Below are positions 17,008-25,378 of a stretch of 64,000 nucleotides of DNA, one piece after another. The stretch's first letter is position 1. Each line of letters begins with the position of its first letter. The notes under the pieces were generated by a model. That model was not told where the DNA came from. It did no database searches and worked only from the letters and a program-made list of their open reading frames with translations. The position numbers were made by a program, and so were the translations under genes. This stretch comes from Acidobacteriota bacterium (GTDB taxonomy: Bacteria; Acidobacteriota; Vicinamibacteria; Vicinamibacterales; UBA2999), in contig JAGNJW010000016.1 of the NCBI GenBank assembly GCA_018000455.1, forward strand, positions 54,865 to 118,864, read 5' to 3'.

Positions 17008-17255
17008 GGCCGCAGCTCCTCCGGTTCGGTCTGTCGATCAGACGACGATTCCGTGCGGGCGTCAACGGCGCTGGCGCGGACGAAGCGTTCCAGGTCCGCC
17101 GGCAGGTAGCGGACCGCGCGGCCGAGACGCAGGAACCGCGGGCCCTGGCCGCGGTGGCGCCACGCGCGCAGCGTGGCCACGGACAGGCCGAGCAGGTTCG
17201 AGACCTCGCGCTCGGTAAGGGCACGGGTCGGCTGATGGACCGCCTGCGCGTTCAT
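17004..17255 (-). CDS. Helix-turn-helix (excisionase-like) protein
   Basis: 83 residues. LTEREVSNLLGLSVATLRAWRHRGQGPRFLRLGRAVRYLPADLERFV is the MerR/excisionase-type winged helix (HTH_17) with the usual RYLPADLERF wing. It overlaps both the integrase start and the upstream HTH stop by 4 bp. Likely directionality factor or regulator for the integrase. Confidence 0.85.
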   Translation of the reverse strand: MNAQAVHQPTRALTEREVSNLLGLSVATLRAWRHRGQGPRFLRLGRAVRYLPADLERFVRASAVDARTESSSDRQTEPEELRP

Positions 17256-17476
17256 GACGCCGCTCCGTTCTGCACGCTCGCCGTGCCGCGCGGGCCCCTC
17301 GGTTCCTGTGCGTGTTGCTCGAGCCAGGCGTCGATCCACACTGGCTTCAACCGGATCGTCCGTCGCCCGCTGATGCGCACGTGCCGCAGTTCGTGCCGCT
17401 CGCACGCCGTGTAGATCGTGTCTCGGCTCACATTCGCGTAGTCGGCTCCTTCGCCGACCGTCAACCAAGGCTTCAT
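17252..17476 (-). CDS. Second helix-turn-helix (excisionase-like) protein
   Basis: 74 residues. LTVGEGADYANVSRDTIYTACERHELRHVRISGRRTIRLKPVWIDAWLEQH matches the HTH_17/excisionase family. It is the first gene of the HTH-HTH-int operon, with 4-bp overlaps throughout. Two adjacent excisionase-like proteins are common in such elements; one may repress and one bend att DNA. Confidence 0.85.
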   Translation of the reverse strand: MKPWLTVGEGADYANVSRDTIYTACERHELRHVRISGRRTIRLKPVWIDAWLEQHAQEPRGPRGTASVQNGAAS

Positions 17477-18031
17477 GATGCACCTCGCAAATCTCGTTGC
17501 CGAACGTCCATGACTGGCGCGCTCGGACGCGCTGACCGCAGGTCAGCGGGCCGCAGGCAGTTGCGCGAGATGCTGGCGTTACGCCGAACACCGAGAACGC
17601 GGGGCGATGGGGCACCGCGTGCATGCGCGGCCAGAGGCCGCTGCATTCGAAGCCATTCGGTGCGCTGGCGTACTGCCGCTCTGAATCGCCAGCGAACAGC
17701 CGTGCTTCCGATCGCTGCTGCGACAAACCGTTGAGGCGTGTCGCGAGCGGTCGTGAATCTCCAAGTCGCGGCACTCGGTGCGCGCTGGAGTTCGAAGCCG
17801 TGCTAGTCAGGAAGTGTGTTGCTGGCGGGAGCCCTGTGGGCGCCGGCCGTCAGCAACCCGCGGCAAGTGGCACTTGCCGCGGCAGGTATGCAGTGGAGCA
17901 CGGACGAGCACAGGCTACCGCTGCTCCGCGCCCTCGTCAACGGGCATTTGGCGCCTCCTTGGCCATCGTCGGGGGAGGGGTGACCAAAGGCCGGGTAAAC
18001 TACATACCGGATTGCCGATCCGAGGCATGAG
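17477..18031. other. Intergenic region between the integrase operon and the toxin-antitoxin pair
   Basis: No convincing gene. It should hold the divergent promoters of the int operon (minus) and the UPF0175 gene (plus). Just before the latter, the A/T-rich GGTAAACTACATACC offers TAAACT or TACATA as a -10. A strong 25-nt dyad at 17858-17882 is described separately. Confidence 0.5.
17858..17882. repeat. Perfect 12-bp inverted repeat with 1-nt centre
   Basis: CCGCGGCAAGTG (17858-17869), G, CACTTGCCGCGG (17871-17882). A near-perfect palindrome without a loop is typical of a dimeric-protein operator rather than an RNA terminator. It sits between the divergent int and toxin-antitoxin operons. Confidence 0.6.
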
Positions 18032-18283
18032 ATGACCCACGTCGACGTCACGGTACCTGACGGACTGCTTGCGGCGCTGAAGAAGGCACCTCATGAGGTG
18101 GCGGTGGAACTCCGTCTTGCCGCGGCGATCCACTGGTATCAGCAGAGCGTGTTGTCGATGGAGCGCGCCGCGGAAACGGCCGGGATGACCCGAACCGAGT
18201 TTCTTGGCGAACTCGCACGCCGTCGCGTCGACGTGTTCGTGGTGGATGACCAGGATCTGGCCCGAGAGCTGGGGGATGGCTGA
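18032..18283 (+). CDS. UPF0175-family antitoxin
   Basis: 83 residues. The UPF0175 signature is visible: VELRLAAAIHWYQQSVLSMERAAETAGMTRTEFLGELARRRVDVFV, an HTH followed by the strand that pairs with the partner. Such proteins sit upstream of DUF3368 PIN-domain toxins and repress the operon. The stop overlaps the toxin start by 8 bp. Confidence 0.88.
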   Translation: MTHVDVTVPDGLLAALKKAPHEVAVELRLAAAIHWYQQSVLSMERAAETAGMTRTEFLGELARRRVDVFVVDDQDLARELGDG

Positions 18284-18770
18284 CCTTCTCGTCGTCAATG
18301 CCTCGCCGCTCATCTTTCTGGGAAACGCCGGCCGCCTCGAACTCCTCCGTGCGCTGGGCGCCAGTCGCATCGTCGTTCCGCAGCCCGTCTTCGACGAGGT
18401 GATCTCCGGCGGACATACGGACAAGGCCGCCAGAGCCCTGTCCGACGCGCCTTGGCTCGAGAAGCGGCCGTCCCCTCCGGTTCCCGACTCGATCAGCGCA
18501 TGGGACATCGGGAAAGGTGAGTCATCAGTCATCGCGACCGCGTTGCAGGAGTCGGGCGCCCGCGTCGTGATTGACGACCTGACCGGCCGGAAGTGCGCCC
18601 TTGCGCACGGCATCGCCGTTGTCGGAACCCTCGGCGTGGTCATCGCAGCGCACCGCCAGGGACGCATCGACGACCCACGGCGTGTCCTGCTGGAGTTGCG
18701 GACTGCGGGCATGTGGTTGTCGGACGCGGTGATCGCGCGCGCACTGCGCATTGCTGGAATCGAGACGTAG
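18276..18770 (+). CDS. DUF3368 (PIN-like) toxin
   Basis: 164 residues, predicted RNase. The N-terminal VVNASPLIFLGNAGRLELL is the DUF3368 form of the PIN motif; Glu in DEVISGG, GKGESSVIATALQ, and the Asp pair in VVIDDLTGRKCA complete the acidic site. It ends with GMWLSDAVIARALRIAGI, as in the family. With the upstream gene it is a type II toxin-antitoxin pair that may stabilise the island. Confidence 0.88.
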   Translation: MADLLVVNASPLIFLGNAGRLELLRALGASRIVVPQPVFDEVISGGHTDKAARALSDAPWLEKRPSPPVPDSISAWDIGKGESSVIATALQESGARVVIDDLTGRKCALAHGIAVVGTLGVVIAAHRQGRIDDPRRVLLELRTAGMWLSDAVIARALRIAGIET

Positions 18771-19560
18771 CTCCCGGGCTCCGTGTTTGCCATCCGGGGC
18801 GTCAGTAGGTCGGCCATCACGCAGTTGCCAGGACGGTCTGCGCGCAGGCGCGGTCAAGGCCCGAAGGCCGCCCACCTTCATGCGGGCGGAGCGAAGCGAC
18901 GCGCCTTGACGGCGCCGAGCACAGACCGAGAATCGAGGAGGTGATGGCCGGCGGTCAGCGCCGAGCCAACGGTGCGGTCGCGCACGGGCCAGATCTTTCC
19001 GACGAAGACGGACTGAACAGTGCTGACCAGCGGGGCCACGAGTTGCGGGAAGACCTGGTCCCCGATAGCAGCGCCCTCGGGTCAGGAGTTCGGCAGTGGC
19101 ACGGACTGCGACATCGGCATTGCCATCCATGGCGTGAGCGACCCCCGGACGCGCCAGGGGCGGTTCTCGCCGCGCGAGGTGGGGTCGCTCACGCCATGGT
19201 GTCTGTGCTGATCGCCAAGACCGGCAATGGCATGGCGGGCGGCAAAGAGCGCCGCCCGCGGTGCAGGCTGGGGCGCGCGCACAGCGGAAGCGCCAGAGAC
19301 AGAGCGACTTGCCGCTGTCTTCGAACCAGGTAGGCGTCGAGCACGAGACCCGCGGCCTGCCCGGTCCGTCGAGGGCACGCGGGGACGACCGGCATTTTCG
19401 AGGTTGTCCCCTGGGTAGTCCCCCTTGCCGGCACGAGTCGAGGACGTCGGATATAGAGTTCGTGGACCCGGGAACTGCTGACCAGGGGAAGGGAAGACCG
19501 GCCGAACATGCCGTCCGTATGGGCCAGAAGGGGCCGCGGGTGCCTGCCGTCAGAGCGGTC
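18771..19560. other. Island region without a recognisable gene
   Basis: Several open frames exist on both strands but none resembles a protein family, and they mirror each other as GC-rich shadows. The main feature is a long inverted repeat at 19127-19199. The region may be remnant DNA. Confidence 0.5.
19127..19199. repeat. Perfect 19-bp inverted repeat with 35-nt spacer
   Basis: CCATGGCGTGAGCGACCCC at 19127-19145 is repeated in inverse orientation at 19181-19199. The hairpin would be very stable. There is no T-tract. It could be a small mobile repeat (REP/MITE-like), a protein-binding site, or a transcription barrier. Confidence 0.7.
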
Positions 19561-20601
19561 TCAGGCGACGCCAACCAGGGGGGAGAGGTGGAGGTACTGC
19601 CGCGACAGATTTACGCACTCCACCCGGCCGTTCTGCCGCACCATGGCGTCGGCCAGCAGGGGCGAGCGGGCGAAGTACAACGTGTTCGCAGGGTCGTCCA
19701 GCCACTGGCGATAGAGGGCCTGGAAGCGCGGCGCACGGAACCCTCGGTCGTCGCCCTGGCGCCGCGTGTTGGGTGCCTCCGCCGTGGGCGGAACCAGTCT
19801 CTGGCGCTGCTCGAACAGGGCCTGCAGTGACTCCACGGTGGACGACGGTATCGGCGTCGCCAGGTGCTCGCGCGCGGCGTGCAGGTAGGCCGACCTGGCG
19901 GCCGAGAACTGCCGCGGAAACACCAGTCGGATGGTCCACCGATTAAGCGCCTGCAAGAGCGCGGTATGTCGTAGGAGGAACAGCCTGAAGTCCATCGGCG
20001 ACGGACGTGTCACGAGGTAGACGAACACGTGCGGGTCGCCCGCGTACGGCTGCACGCCGATCGGCAGCTTGTCCGGAAACAGCCGCGCGCACTTCGCCGG
20101 GCCGTCGCCGAAGAGACGTCTCGGATACTCGTCGGGTGACAGCCTGTCGTCGAGTCGGCGCACGAAGAAGCGCCGCTTGTCGAACGCCGGTCCGAGCCAG
20201 GTGTGCGCGGTGTCGTCGAGCACGACGTCCAACAGCATGACGCGCTCGATCATCCGGCCGAGGGGAGCCGGCTTACGGAAGCGGCTGTCCGGCTCGCCGA
20301 CCGCCGCCCACAGCGGCTTGTAGTGGACGTGGAACATCCGGCCGCGATGCAGCTTTCCCGTCGCAACGGGGGTGGCGTAGCGCCGCTCGACCAGTCCGTT
20401 GATGAAGTTGGTGCTCTTCTGGCCGTGGGCGATTCCCGCGAAGCGACAGTACTGGCGTTCCACGAAGACGCCCGAGTGCAGGAGCACCTGCAACAGGAAC
20501 CGGGCGTGCCGGTCGGTGAAGCCGAACGCTCCAATGGCGTCCCTGCGCTCGTCGTTCGCGAGTTCAATCGTCCAGCGGTCTGGCGCCGCCGGTAGCGTCA
20601 T
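19561..20601 (-). CDS. Island protein with N-terminal winged-helix-like region, function unknown
   Basis: 346 residues. The first 90 (GFTDRHARFLLQVLLHSGVFVERQYCRFAG...INGLVERRYATPV) look like a winged helix that ends in a LV-x-RRYATP wing. The rest is mixed alpha/beta with many basic residues and a conserved-looking DPHVFVYLVTRP. The ATG at 20601 overlaps the stop of the upstream gene by 4 bp. No family is named with confidence; such pairs occur on mobile elements and may be replication or transfer accessory proteins. Confidence 0.6.
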   Translation of the reverse strand: MTLPAAPDRWTIELANDERRDAIGAFGFTDRHARFLLQVLLHSGVFVERQYCRFAGIAHGQKSTNFINGLVERRYATPVATGKLHRGRMFHVHYKPLWAAVGEPDSRFRKPAPLGRMIERVMLLDVVLDDTAHTWLGPAFDKRRFFVRRLDDRLSPDEYPRRLFGDGPAKCARLFPDKLPIGVQPYAGDPHVFVYLVTRPSPMDFRLFLLRHTALLQALNRWTIRLVFPRQFSAARSAYLHAAREHLATPIPSSTVESLQALFEQRQRLVPPTAEAPNTRRQGDDRGFRAPRFQALYRQWLDDPANTLYFARSPLLADAMVRQNGRVECVNLSRQYLHLSPLVGVA

Positions 20602-21536
20602 ACGAACTCCTCGGCAAACCGGGGTCCTGCCATCCGTCCACCCTTGCCGCGCCCGCCAACCGAGCCGCTGCCGGCGCGGTAGCAGGTGAAGCCCGACCCG
20701 GCGGTGGAACTCGCGTGCAGGCCGCGGTAGTGCTCGGTGACCACCTCGATGTCCTCGTGCAGCCACCGGCCGTGCGCATCCTCGTACTCGAGCCGCGCGT
20801 CGGGGAAGCGCACGTGTCCGTCGTCGTACGGAAGGTCATGCTGGCGTGCCCACCGTTCGATCTCCTCGGGCTCGCGGTCCGGCCGGCCGTCGCAGTCGCC
20901 GCGGCCGCGATTGCGTTCGTGGAGGAACTGCTGGTAGTCCCGCTTCAGCTCGTAGTCGAGGACAACGCGGCGGACGCGCCCGCCGCGTTCGCGGATTCGC
21001 TCCTCAGCGCGCTCGTAGGCGCGGTAGACCTTGACGTCGTGGGTCAGTTCACGGGGCTTCCTGAGGCCCGCGTAGAACGTCTGGCGGGGTTCGTGGGTCC
21101 GCTCGCCGCGCGGGGCCGAGCGATTGGCTTCGAGTAGATCCCGGCCCCGGTCGGTAAGCACAACGGCACGGTCGTTCGCGTCGAGAGGCGCGCGCCGAAT
21201 CAACGCCTCGTCTTCGAGATGGCGGATGCTCCGTTGGGCCTTGCGGCCGCCGTCGCGCAGGGCAGCCAGGTCGTGCTCAGCGACGACGCGAAAAGAGCCC
21301 ACGGTTGCGAGCATCCGCGCCTCCGAACCGTCGATGTCGTAGACCCGGTCGCGGTCCCTGACTGGCTCCCGGTCGCGCCCACGCGGAAGATTGAGGTCGC
21401 GGGTGAAGACGTCGCGCGGGTCGCGGTCCTGGCGGTCGGGAGCATCGCCGCCGCCACGGCCGCCGCGATCGACGGCGCGGCCTTCGTCGCGAGCATCCTG
21501 AGGTCCGTCGTCACGCGGGTCGTAGCGATCCAGCAT
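20598..21536 (-). CDS. Island protein: disordered Arg/Asp-rich N-terminus plus winged helix
   Basis: 312 residues. About 75 N-terminal residues are almost only Arg, Asp and Gly (RDDGPQDARDEG...). A winged helix follows (RMLATVGSFRVVAEHDLAAL...RSIRHLEDEALIRRAPLDANDRAVVLTDRGRDLLE), then HDVKVYRAYERAEERIRERGGRVRRVVLDYELKRDYQQFL and an acidic-rich segment (ERWARQHDLPYDDGHVRFPDARLEYED) that could be nuclease-like. The layout recalls replication-relaxation (Replic_Relax) type proteins of mobile elements, but this is uncertain. First gene of a two-gene operon divergent from the defence operon. Confidence 0.6.
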   Translation of the reverse strand: MLDRYDPRDDGPQDARDEGRAVDRGGRGGGDAPDRQDRDPRDVFTRDLNLPRGRDREPVRDRDRVYDIDGSEARMLATVGSFRVVAEHDLAALRDGGRKAQRSIRHLEDEALIRRAPLDANDRAVVLTDRGRDLLEANRSAPRGERTHEPRQTFYAGLRKPRELTHDVKVYRAYERAEERIRERGGRVRRVVLDYELKRDYQQFLHERNRGRGDCDGRPDREPEEIERWARQHDLPYDDGHVRFPDARLEYEDAHGRWLHEDIEVVTEHYRGLHASSTAGSGFTCYRAGSGSVGGRGKGGRMAGPRFAEEFV

Positions 21537-21651
21537 GCAGCGAATATGGGCCGATCACCGGGGCGCTGCAATTCATCGCCGGGCGGTGTTGGGTCGCTTC
21601 GGGCCGTGGGGTGCCCACGAGCCGTCCGGCCCTTCGTGAGGCGGGCGAAAA

Positions 21652-21677
21652 TAACCGCACCGCGGTTAAATAACCGC
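21652..21677. promoter_or_regulatory. TAACCGC operator cluster
   Basis: Three copies of the 7-mer TAACCGC lie in alternating orientation: forward at 21652-21658, reverse (GCGGTTA) at 21662-21668, forward at 21671-21677. The latter two form a perfect 7-bp dyad around 2 nt. They lie between the divergent 21536 (minus) and 21782 (plus) operons, so a dimeric repressor, possibly the DUF6088 protein or the winged-helix protein, could control both. Confidence 0.6.
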
Positions 21678-21744
21678 GGAGCCGGCTCAGCCTGAGCCTG
21701 GACGCTGCGCAAACCGGCGGCGCGGTCAGATCGGCCTTCCCTTT

Positions 21745-21772
21745 GGAGCAAATTTATGGCATTTTTTGCTCC
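21745..21772. promoter_or_regulatory. GGAGCAAA/TTTGCTCC dyad before the defence operon
   Basis: An 8-bp perfect inverted repeat (21745-21752 and 21765-21772) surrounds the A/T-rich TTATGGCATTTT, 9 bp before the ATG at 21782. It is an A/T-rich spot in a GC-rich setting. It may be an operator over the promoter, or an RNA hairpin that hides the start of the first cistron. Confidence 0.5.
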
Positions 21773-21781
21773 GCAATTCCC

Positions 21782-22393
21782 ATGGCTAAGCGCTCGCAAT
21801 CGGCTGAGAAGTCGATACTTGACCGAATCAGAGGCCACGGGAGGGGGTGGGTCTTCACCCCGCGCCACTTCATGGACCTCGCCAGCCGCCCGGCCATCAC
21901 CTCCGCGCTCCGACGCCAGACCGCGGCCGGCACAATCCGCCAGCTTGCCCGAGGCCTGTACGACTACCCGCGCCAGCACCCAGCGCTCGGCACCCTCGTT
22001 CCCACGCCCGAGGCCGTGGCCACGGCCATGGCGGGGCGGGACCGCGTTCGACTCCAACCCTCCGGCGCCTACGCGGCCAACCTGCTCGGCCTTTCCGAAC
22101 AGGTACCCGCAAAGGTTGTCTTCCTGACCGACGGTCCGAGCCGCGTCGTCCAGGTCGGTCCGACCACTCTGCAACTGCGGCACACCACACCGCGCAACAT
22201 GGCGGCCGCCGGGCGTCCGTCCGGCCTCGTGATCCAGGCCTTCCGGCACCTTGGTCCGGAGCACGTGACACCCGAGCGGATCGCCAGGCTGCGGCGCACG
22301 CTGCCAGCCGACGACCGGCGCGCGCTGCTCAGGGACCTGACGCTGGCGCCGGAATGGATGCACCGTCAGTTGAAGGAGCTTGCCGCCTCATGA
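21782..22393 (+). CDS. DUF6088/AbiEi-like antitoxin-type regulator
   Basis: 203 residues. The N-terminal AKRSQSAEKSILDRIRGHGRGWVFTPRHFMDLASRPAITSALRRQTAAGTIRQLARGLYDYPRQHP is the winged helix of AbiEi antitoxins. The following GTLVPTPEAVATAMAGRDRVRLQPSGAYAANLLGLSEQVPAKVVFLTDGPSRVV is the DUF6088 core. AbiEi proteins repress their own operons by binding inverted repeats. No AbiEii nucleotidyltransferase toxin follows; instead a SNF2 helicase starts with a 4-bp overlap. It probably acts as the local repressor of the defence operon (inference). An upstream in-frame TTG at 21743 is a less likely start. Confidence 0.82.
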   Translation: MAKRSQSAEKSILDRIRGHGRGWVFTPRHFMDLASRPAITSALRRQTAAGTIRQLARGLYDYPRQHPALGTLVPTPEAVATAMAGRDRVRLQPSGAYAANLLGLSEQVPAKVVFLTDGPSRVVQVGPTTLQLRHTTPRNMAAAGRPSGLVIQAFRHLGPEHVTPERIARLRRTLPADDRRALLRDLTLAPEWMHRQLKELAAS

Positions 22394-25317
22394 CGCCGGC
22401 GACTGCCACCCTCCCCCAGACGCTGACGCCCTACCACGCGAAGTACTACGCGTACGAACTGACGCGACGCTGCCCTCCGGACAGTGACGACCGGCTGGCC
22501 AGCGCCTTGGTCGATGCGCAGGTCGACCTGAACCCGCACCAGATCGACGCAGCGTTGTTCTCCTTCAAGTCGCCGCTGTCGCGTGGCGTGCTGCTCGCCG
22601 ACGAAGTCGGACTCGGAAAGACCATCGAGGCGGGCCTGGTGCTGGCGCAGCGGTGGGCCGAGCGAAAACGCCGCGTGCTCGTGATCACGCCGTCGAACCT
22701 TCGCAAGCAGTGGCATCAGGAGCTGACGGACAAATTTTTCCTGCCGTGCCGTATTCTCGAAGCGAAGTCGTACAACGAAGCCATCAAGGCTGGCCAGTTC
22801 CGTCCCTTCGAGGCCGACGGGCACGTCGTCATCTGCTCCTACCAGTTCGCGCGCAACAAGGCGGCGGACGTCCACAAAACGGCCTGGGACTTGGTGGTGA
22901 TGGACGAAGCGCACCGGCTGCGCAATGTCTACAAGCCGTCCAACGTCATCGCCAACACGCTGAAGCAGGCGCTGGCGTCTGCGCCGAAGCTCCTGCTCAC
23001 AGCCACGCCCCTCCAGAACTCGCTCCTCGAGCTGTTCGGCCTGGTCAGCATCATCGACGACCAGGTCTTCGGCGACCTCAAGAGCTTTCGGGAGCAGTTC
23101 AGCGACCTGACCCAGGAGCAGGTGTTCGCCACGTTGAAGCGCCGGCTCGCACCGATCTGCCATCGCACACTGCGCCGGCAGGTGACGGCGTACGTCTCGT
23201 ACACCCGGCGGCTGCCGCTCGTCGAACAGTTCACGCCCGACGCGTCTGAAGACCGCCTTTACGACCTCGTCTCGGAGTACCTGCGCCGCGACAATCTGAA
23301 GGCGCTTCCTCCCGGCCAGCGCACCCTGATGACGCTGGTCATGCGCAAGCTTCTGGCGTCCTCGTCGTTTGCGATCGCGGGCGCCCTGGACACGCTGGCG
23401 AAGCGCCTGAAGGTGATGCTCGCCAAGCAGACGCCGAAGGAGGCGCTGCCCGAAGAGTTGCTGGCCGAGCTCGACGAAGACTACGAGGCGCTGGACGAGA
23501 CGGCCGAGGAATGGGAAGACGACGATCCCGGCCCACCCCTGTCGAGCGAAGACCGCGAGGCCTTGGCACGGGAGATCGCCGATCTCGAACAGTTCCGCGA
23601 CCTGGCCGCCTCCATCACACACAACGCGAAGGGCGATGCGCTCCTGCAGGCGCTGCGGATCGCGTTCGACAAGGCGACCGAGCTTGGTGGCGCCAGGAAG
23701 GCCATCATCTTCACGGAGTCGAGGAAGACCCAGCTCTACATCCAGCGGCTGCTGGCCGACAGCCCGTGGAAGGACGGCCTGGTCCTGTTCAACGGCTCCA
23801 ACACGGACGAACGGTCGCGTGCGATCTACGCGGACTGGCGTGCCCGCCACGAAGGCACCGATCAGATCACGGGCTCCAAGACCGCCGACATGCGGTCGGC
23901 CCTCGTGGACTACTTCCGCGATCAAGGCCAGATCATGATCGCCACCGAAGCTGGTGCGGAAGGCATCAACCTCCAGTTCTGCTCATTGGTGGTCAACTAC
24001 GACTTGCCCTGGAATCCGCAGCGGATTGAGCAGCGTATCGGCCGCTGCCACCGCTACGGTCAGAAGCACGACGTGGTGGTCGTCAATTTCCTGAACCGCA
24101 CGAACGCGGCCGACCAGCGCGTCTTCCAGCTGTTGTCTGAGAAGTTCAAGCTCTTCGAAGGCGTGTTCGGCGCCAGTGACGAGGTGCTCGGCGCCATCGA
24201 GTCGGGCGTCGACTTCGAGAAGCGGATCGCGTCGATCTACCAGCAGTGCCGGCGGACCGATGAGATCAAGTCCGCATTCGACGTCCTGCAGCAGGAGCTC
24301 GACTTCGAGATCGCGGGGACGTTCGACAAGGCCCGCCAGCAGTTACTGGAGAACTTCGACGATGAGGTGCGTGAGAAGCTGCGGGTCAGGAACGAGTCGT
24401 CACGGGCGTCGCTGAACCGCTACGAGCAGCGCCTGATGGCTCTCACCCGGTTCGAGTTGGGCGGGCACGCGACGTTCCTTTCCGAGGCCGCGTTCGACTT
24501 GCACCGGGTCCCCGACGGCGCCGACGTGCCGACGGGGCGGTACGAGCTGCCGCGACGGTCTGGCGAGGCGCACTTCTACCGTCTCAGCCATCCGCTCGCG
24601 GAGACTGTCGTCGCCGCGGCCAAGGCGCGACCGCTGCCAGACGACCCCGATCTCGAACTCCGGATCGATTACTCGAACCACGTCGGCAAGATCTCCGTGC
24701 TCGAACCGCTCCGGGGCACCCAGGGACTGCTCCGTATGGACTGCCTGACCGTTGAGACCCTTGGACAGGCCGAAGACCACCTGCTCCTGAGCGTCGTCAC
24801 CGCCGAGGGCGCCGCCGTGCCCGCCGATGTGGCGGCTCGGCTCTTCACCATTACCGGAGCCGTGGAACGGGTCAGTGGGCAACTCCCCCTGAATGCGCAC
24901 GAGCAGCGTGATGCCCTTCGGAACGCCCTCGCCGACGCCGCACGGGTTCAGGAGGCGACAGTGAAGCGCGGTGTGTCGGAGCGTTCGGCGACTGCGTTCG
25001 AGGCCGAAGCCGAGAAGCTGGATGGCTGGGCCGATGACCTGAAAATCGGTCTGGAGCGAGAGATCAAAGAGCTGGACCGCCAGATCAAGGAAGCTCGCAG
25101 GGCGGCTCGGCTCGCTGTGTCTCTCGAAGAGAAGCTTGCGTCCCAGAAGCGGATGAAGGTCCTCGAATCGGAGCGCAATACCCGTCGTCGGGCGCTCTTC
25201 GAGTCGCAGGACGAGATCGACCGGAAGCGCGGCGAGCTGATCGCGCAGCTCGAATCGCAGCTCACGCAGAAGGTGACGAGCGAATGCCTGTTCAGTGTGC
25301 CGTGGAGCGTCAGATGA
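22390..25317 (+). CDS. SNF2-family helicase (DrmD/RapA-like)
   Basis: Large cytoplasmic dsDNA translocase, 975 residues. Walker A is in DEVGLGKTIEAG (residues 71-82) and DEAH is at 172-175, with TATPLQNSLLELFGLV as motif III. The C-terminal helicase domain has IMIATEAGAEGINLQFCSLVVNYDLPWNPQRIEQRIGRCHRYGQ (about 513-560). A long coiled coil (about 885-965, EIKELDRQIKEARRAARLAVSLEEKLASQ) closes the protein. This is the bacterial DISARM-DrmD/RapA branch of SNF2 proteins. The ATG overlaps the stop of the AbiEi-like gene. It probably moves on DNA to support the nuclease and methylase encoded downstream. Confidence 0.9.
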   Translation: MTPATATLPQTLTPYHAKYYAYELTRRCPPDSDDRLASALVDAQVDLNPHQIDAALFSFKSPLSRGVLLADEVGLGKTIEAGLVLAQRWAERKRRVLVITPSNLRKQWHQELTDKFFLPCRILEAKSYNEAIKAGQFRPFEADGHVVICSYQFARNKAADVHKTAWDLVVMDEAHRLRNVYKPSNVIANTLKQALASAPKLLLTATPLQNSLLELFGLVSIIDDQVFGDLKSFREQFSDLTQEQVFATLKRRLAPICHRTLRRQVTAYVSYTRRLPLVEQFTPDASEDRLYDLVSEYLRRDNLKALPPGQRTLMTLVMRKLLASSSFAIAGALDTLAKRLKVMLAKQTPKEALPEELLAELDEDYEALDETAEEWEDDDPGPPLSSEDREALAREIADLEQFRDLAASITHNAKGDALLQALRIAFDKATELGGARKAIIFTESRKTQLYIQRLLADSPWKDGLVLFNGSNTDERSRAIYADWRARHEGTDQITGSKTADMRSALVDYFRDQGQIMIATEAGAEGINLQFCSLVVNYDLPWNPQRIEQRIGRCHRYGQKHDVVVVNFLNRTNAADQRVFQLLSEKFKLFEGVFGASDEVLGAIESGVDFEKRIASIYQQCRRTDEIKSAFDVLQQELDFEIAGTFDKARQQLLENFDDEVREKLRVRNESSRASLNRYEQRLMALTRFELGGHATFLSEAAFDLHRVPDGADVPTGRYELPRRSGEAHFYRLSHPLAETVVAAAKARPLPDDPDLELRIDYSNHVGKISVLEPLRGTQGLLRMDCLTVETLGQAEDHLLLSVVTAEGAAVPADVAARLFTITGAVERVSGQLPLNAHEQRDALRNALADAARVQEATVKRGVSERSATAFEAEAEKLDGWADDLKIGLEREIKELDRQIKEARRAARLAVSLEEKLASQKRMKVLESERNTRRRALFESQDEIDRKRGELIAQLESQLTQKVTSECLFSVPWSVR

Positions 25318-25378
25318 GGCTGCTAGCTGTCGTCCCAGCCTTGTCGATCGTCGTCGGCGTCAGCAGCGAAGGTGTTCG

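Noticed and set aside
18941..19333. 130-codon frame in the gene-free part of the island
   Set aside because: Overlaps the 19-bp inverted repeat and has an equally long antisense frame; composition is not protein-like.
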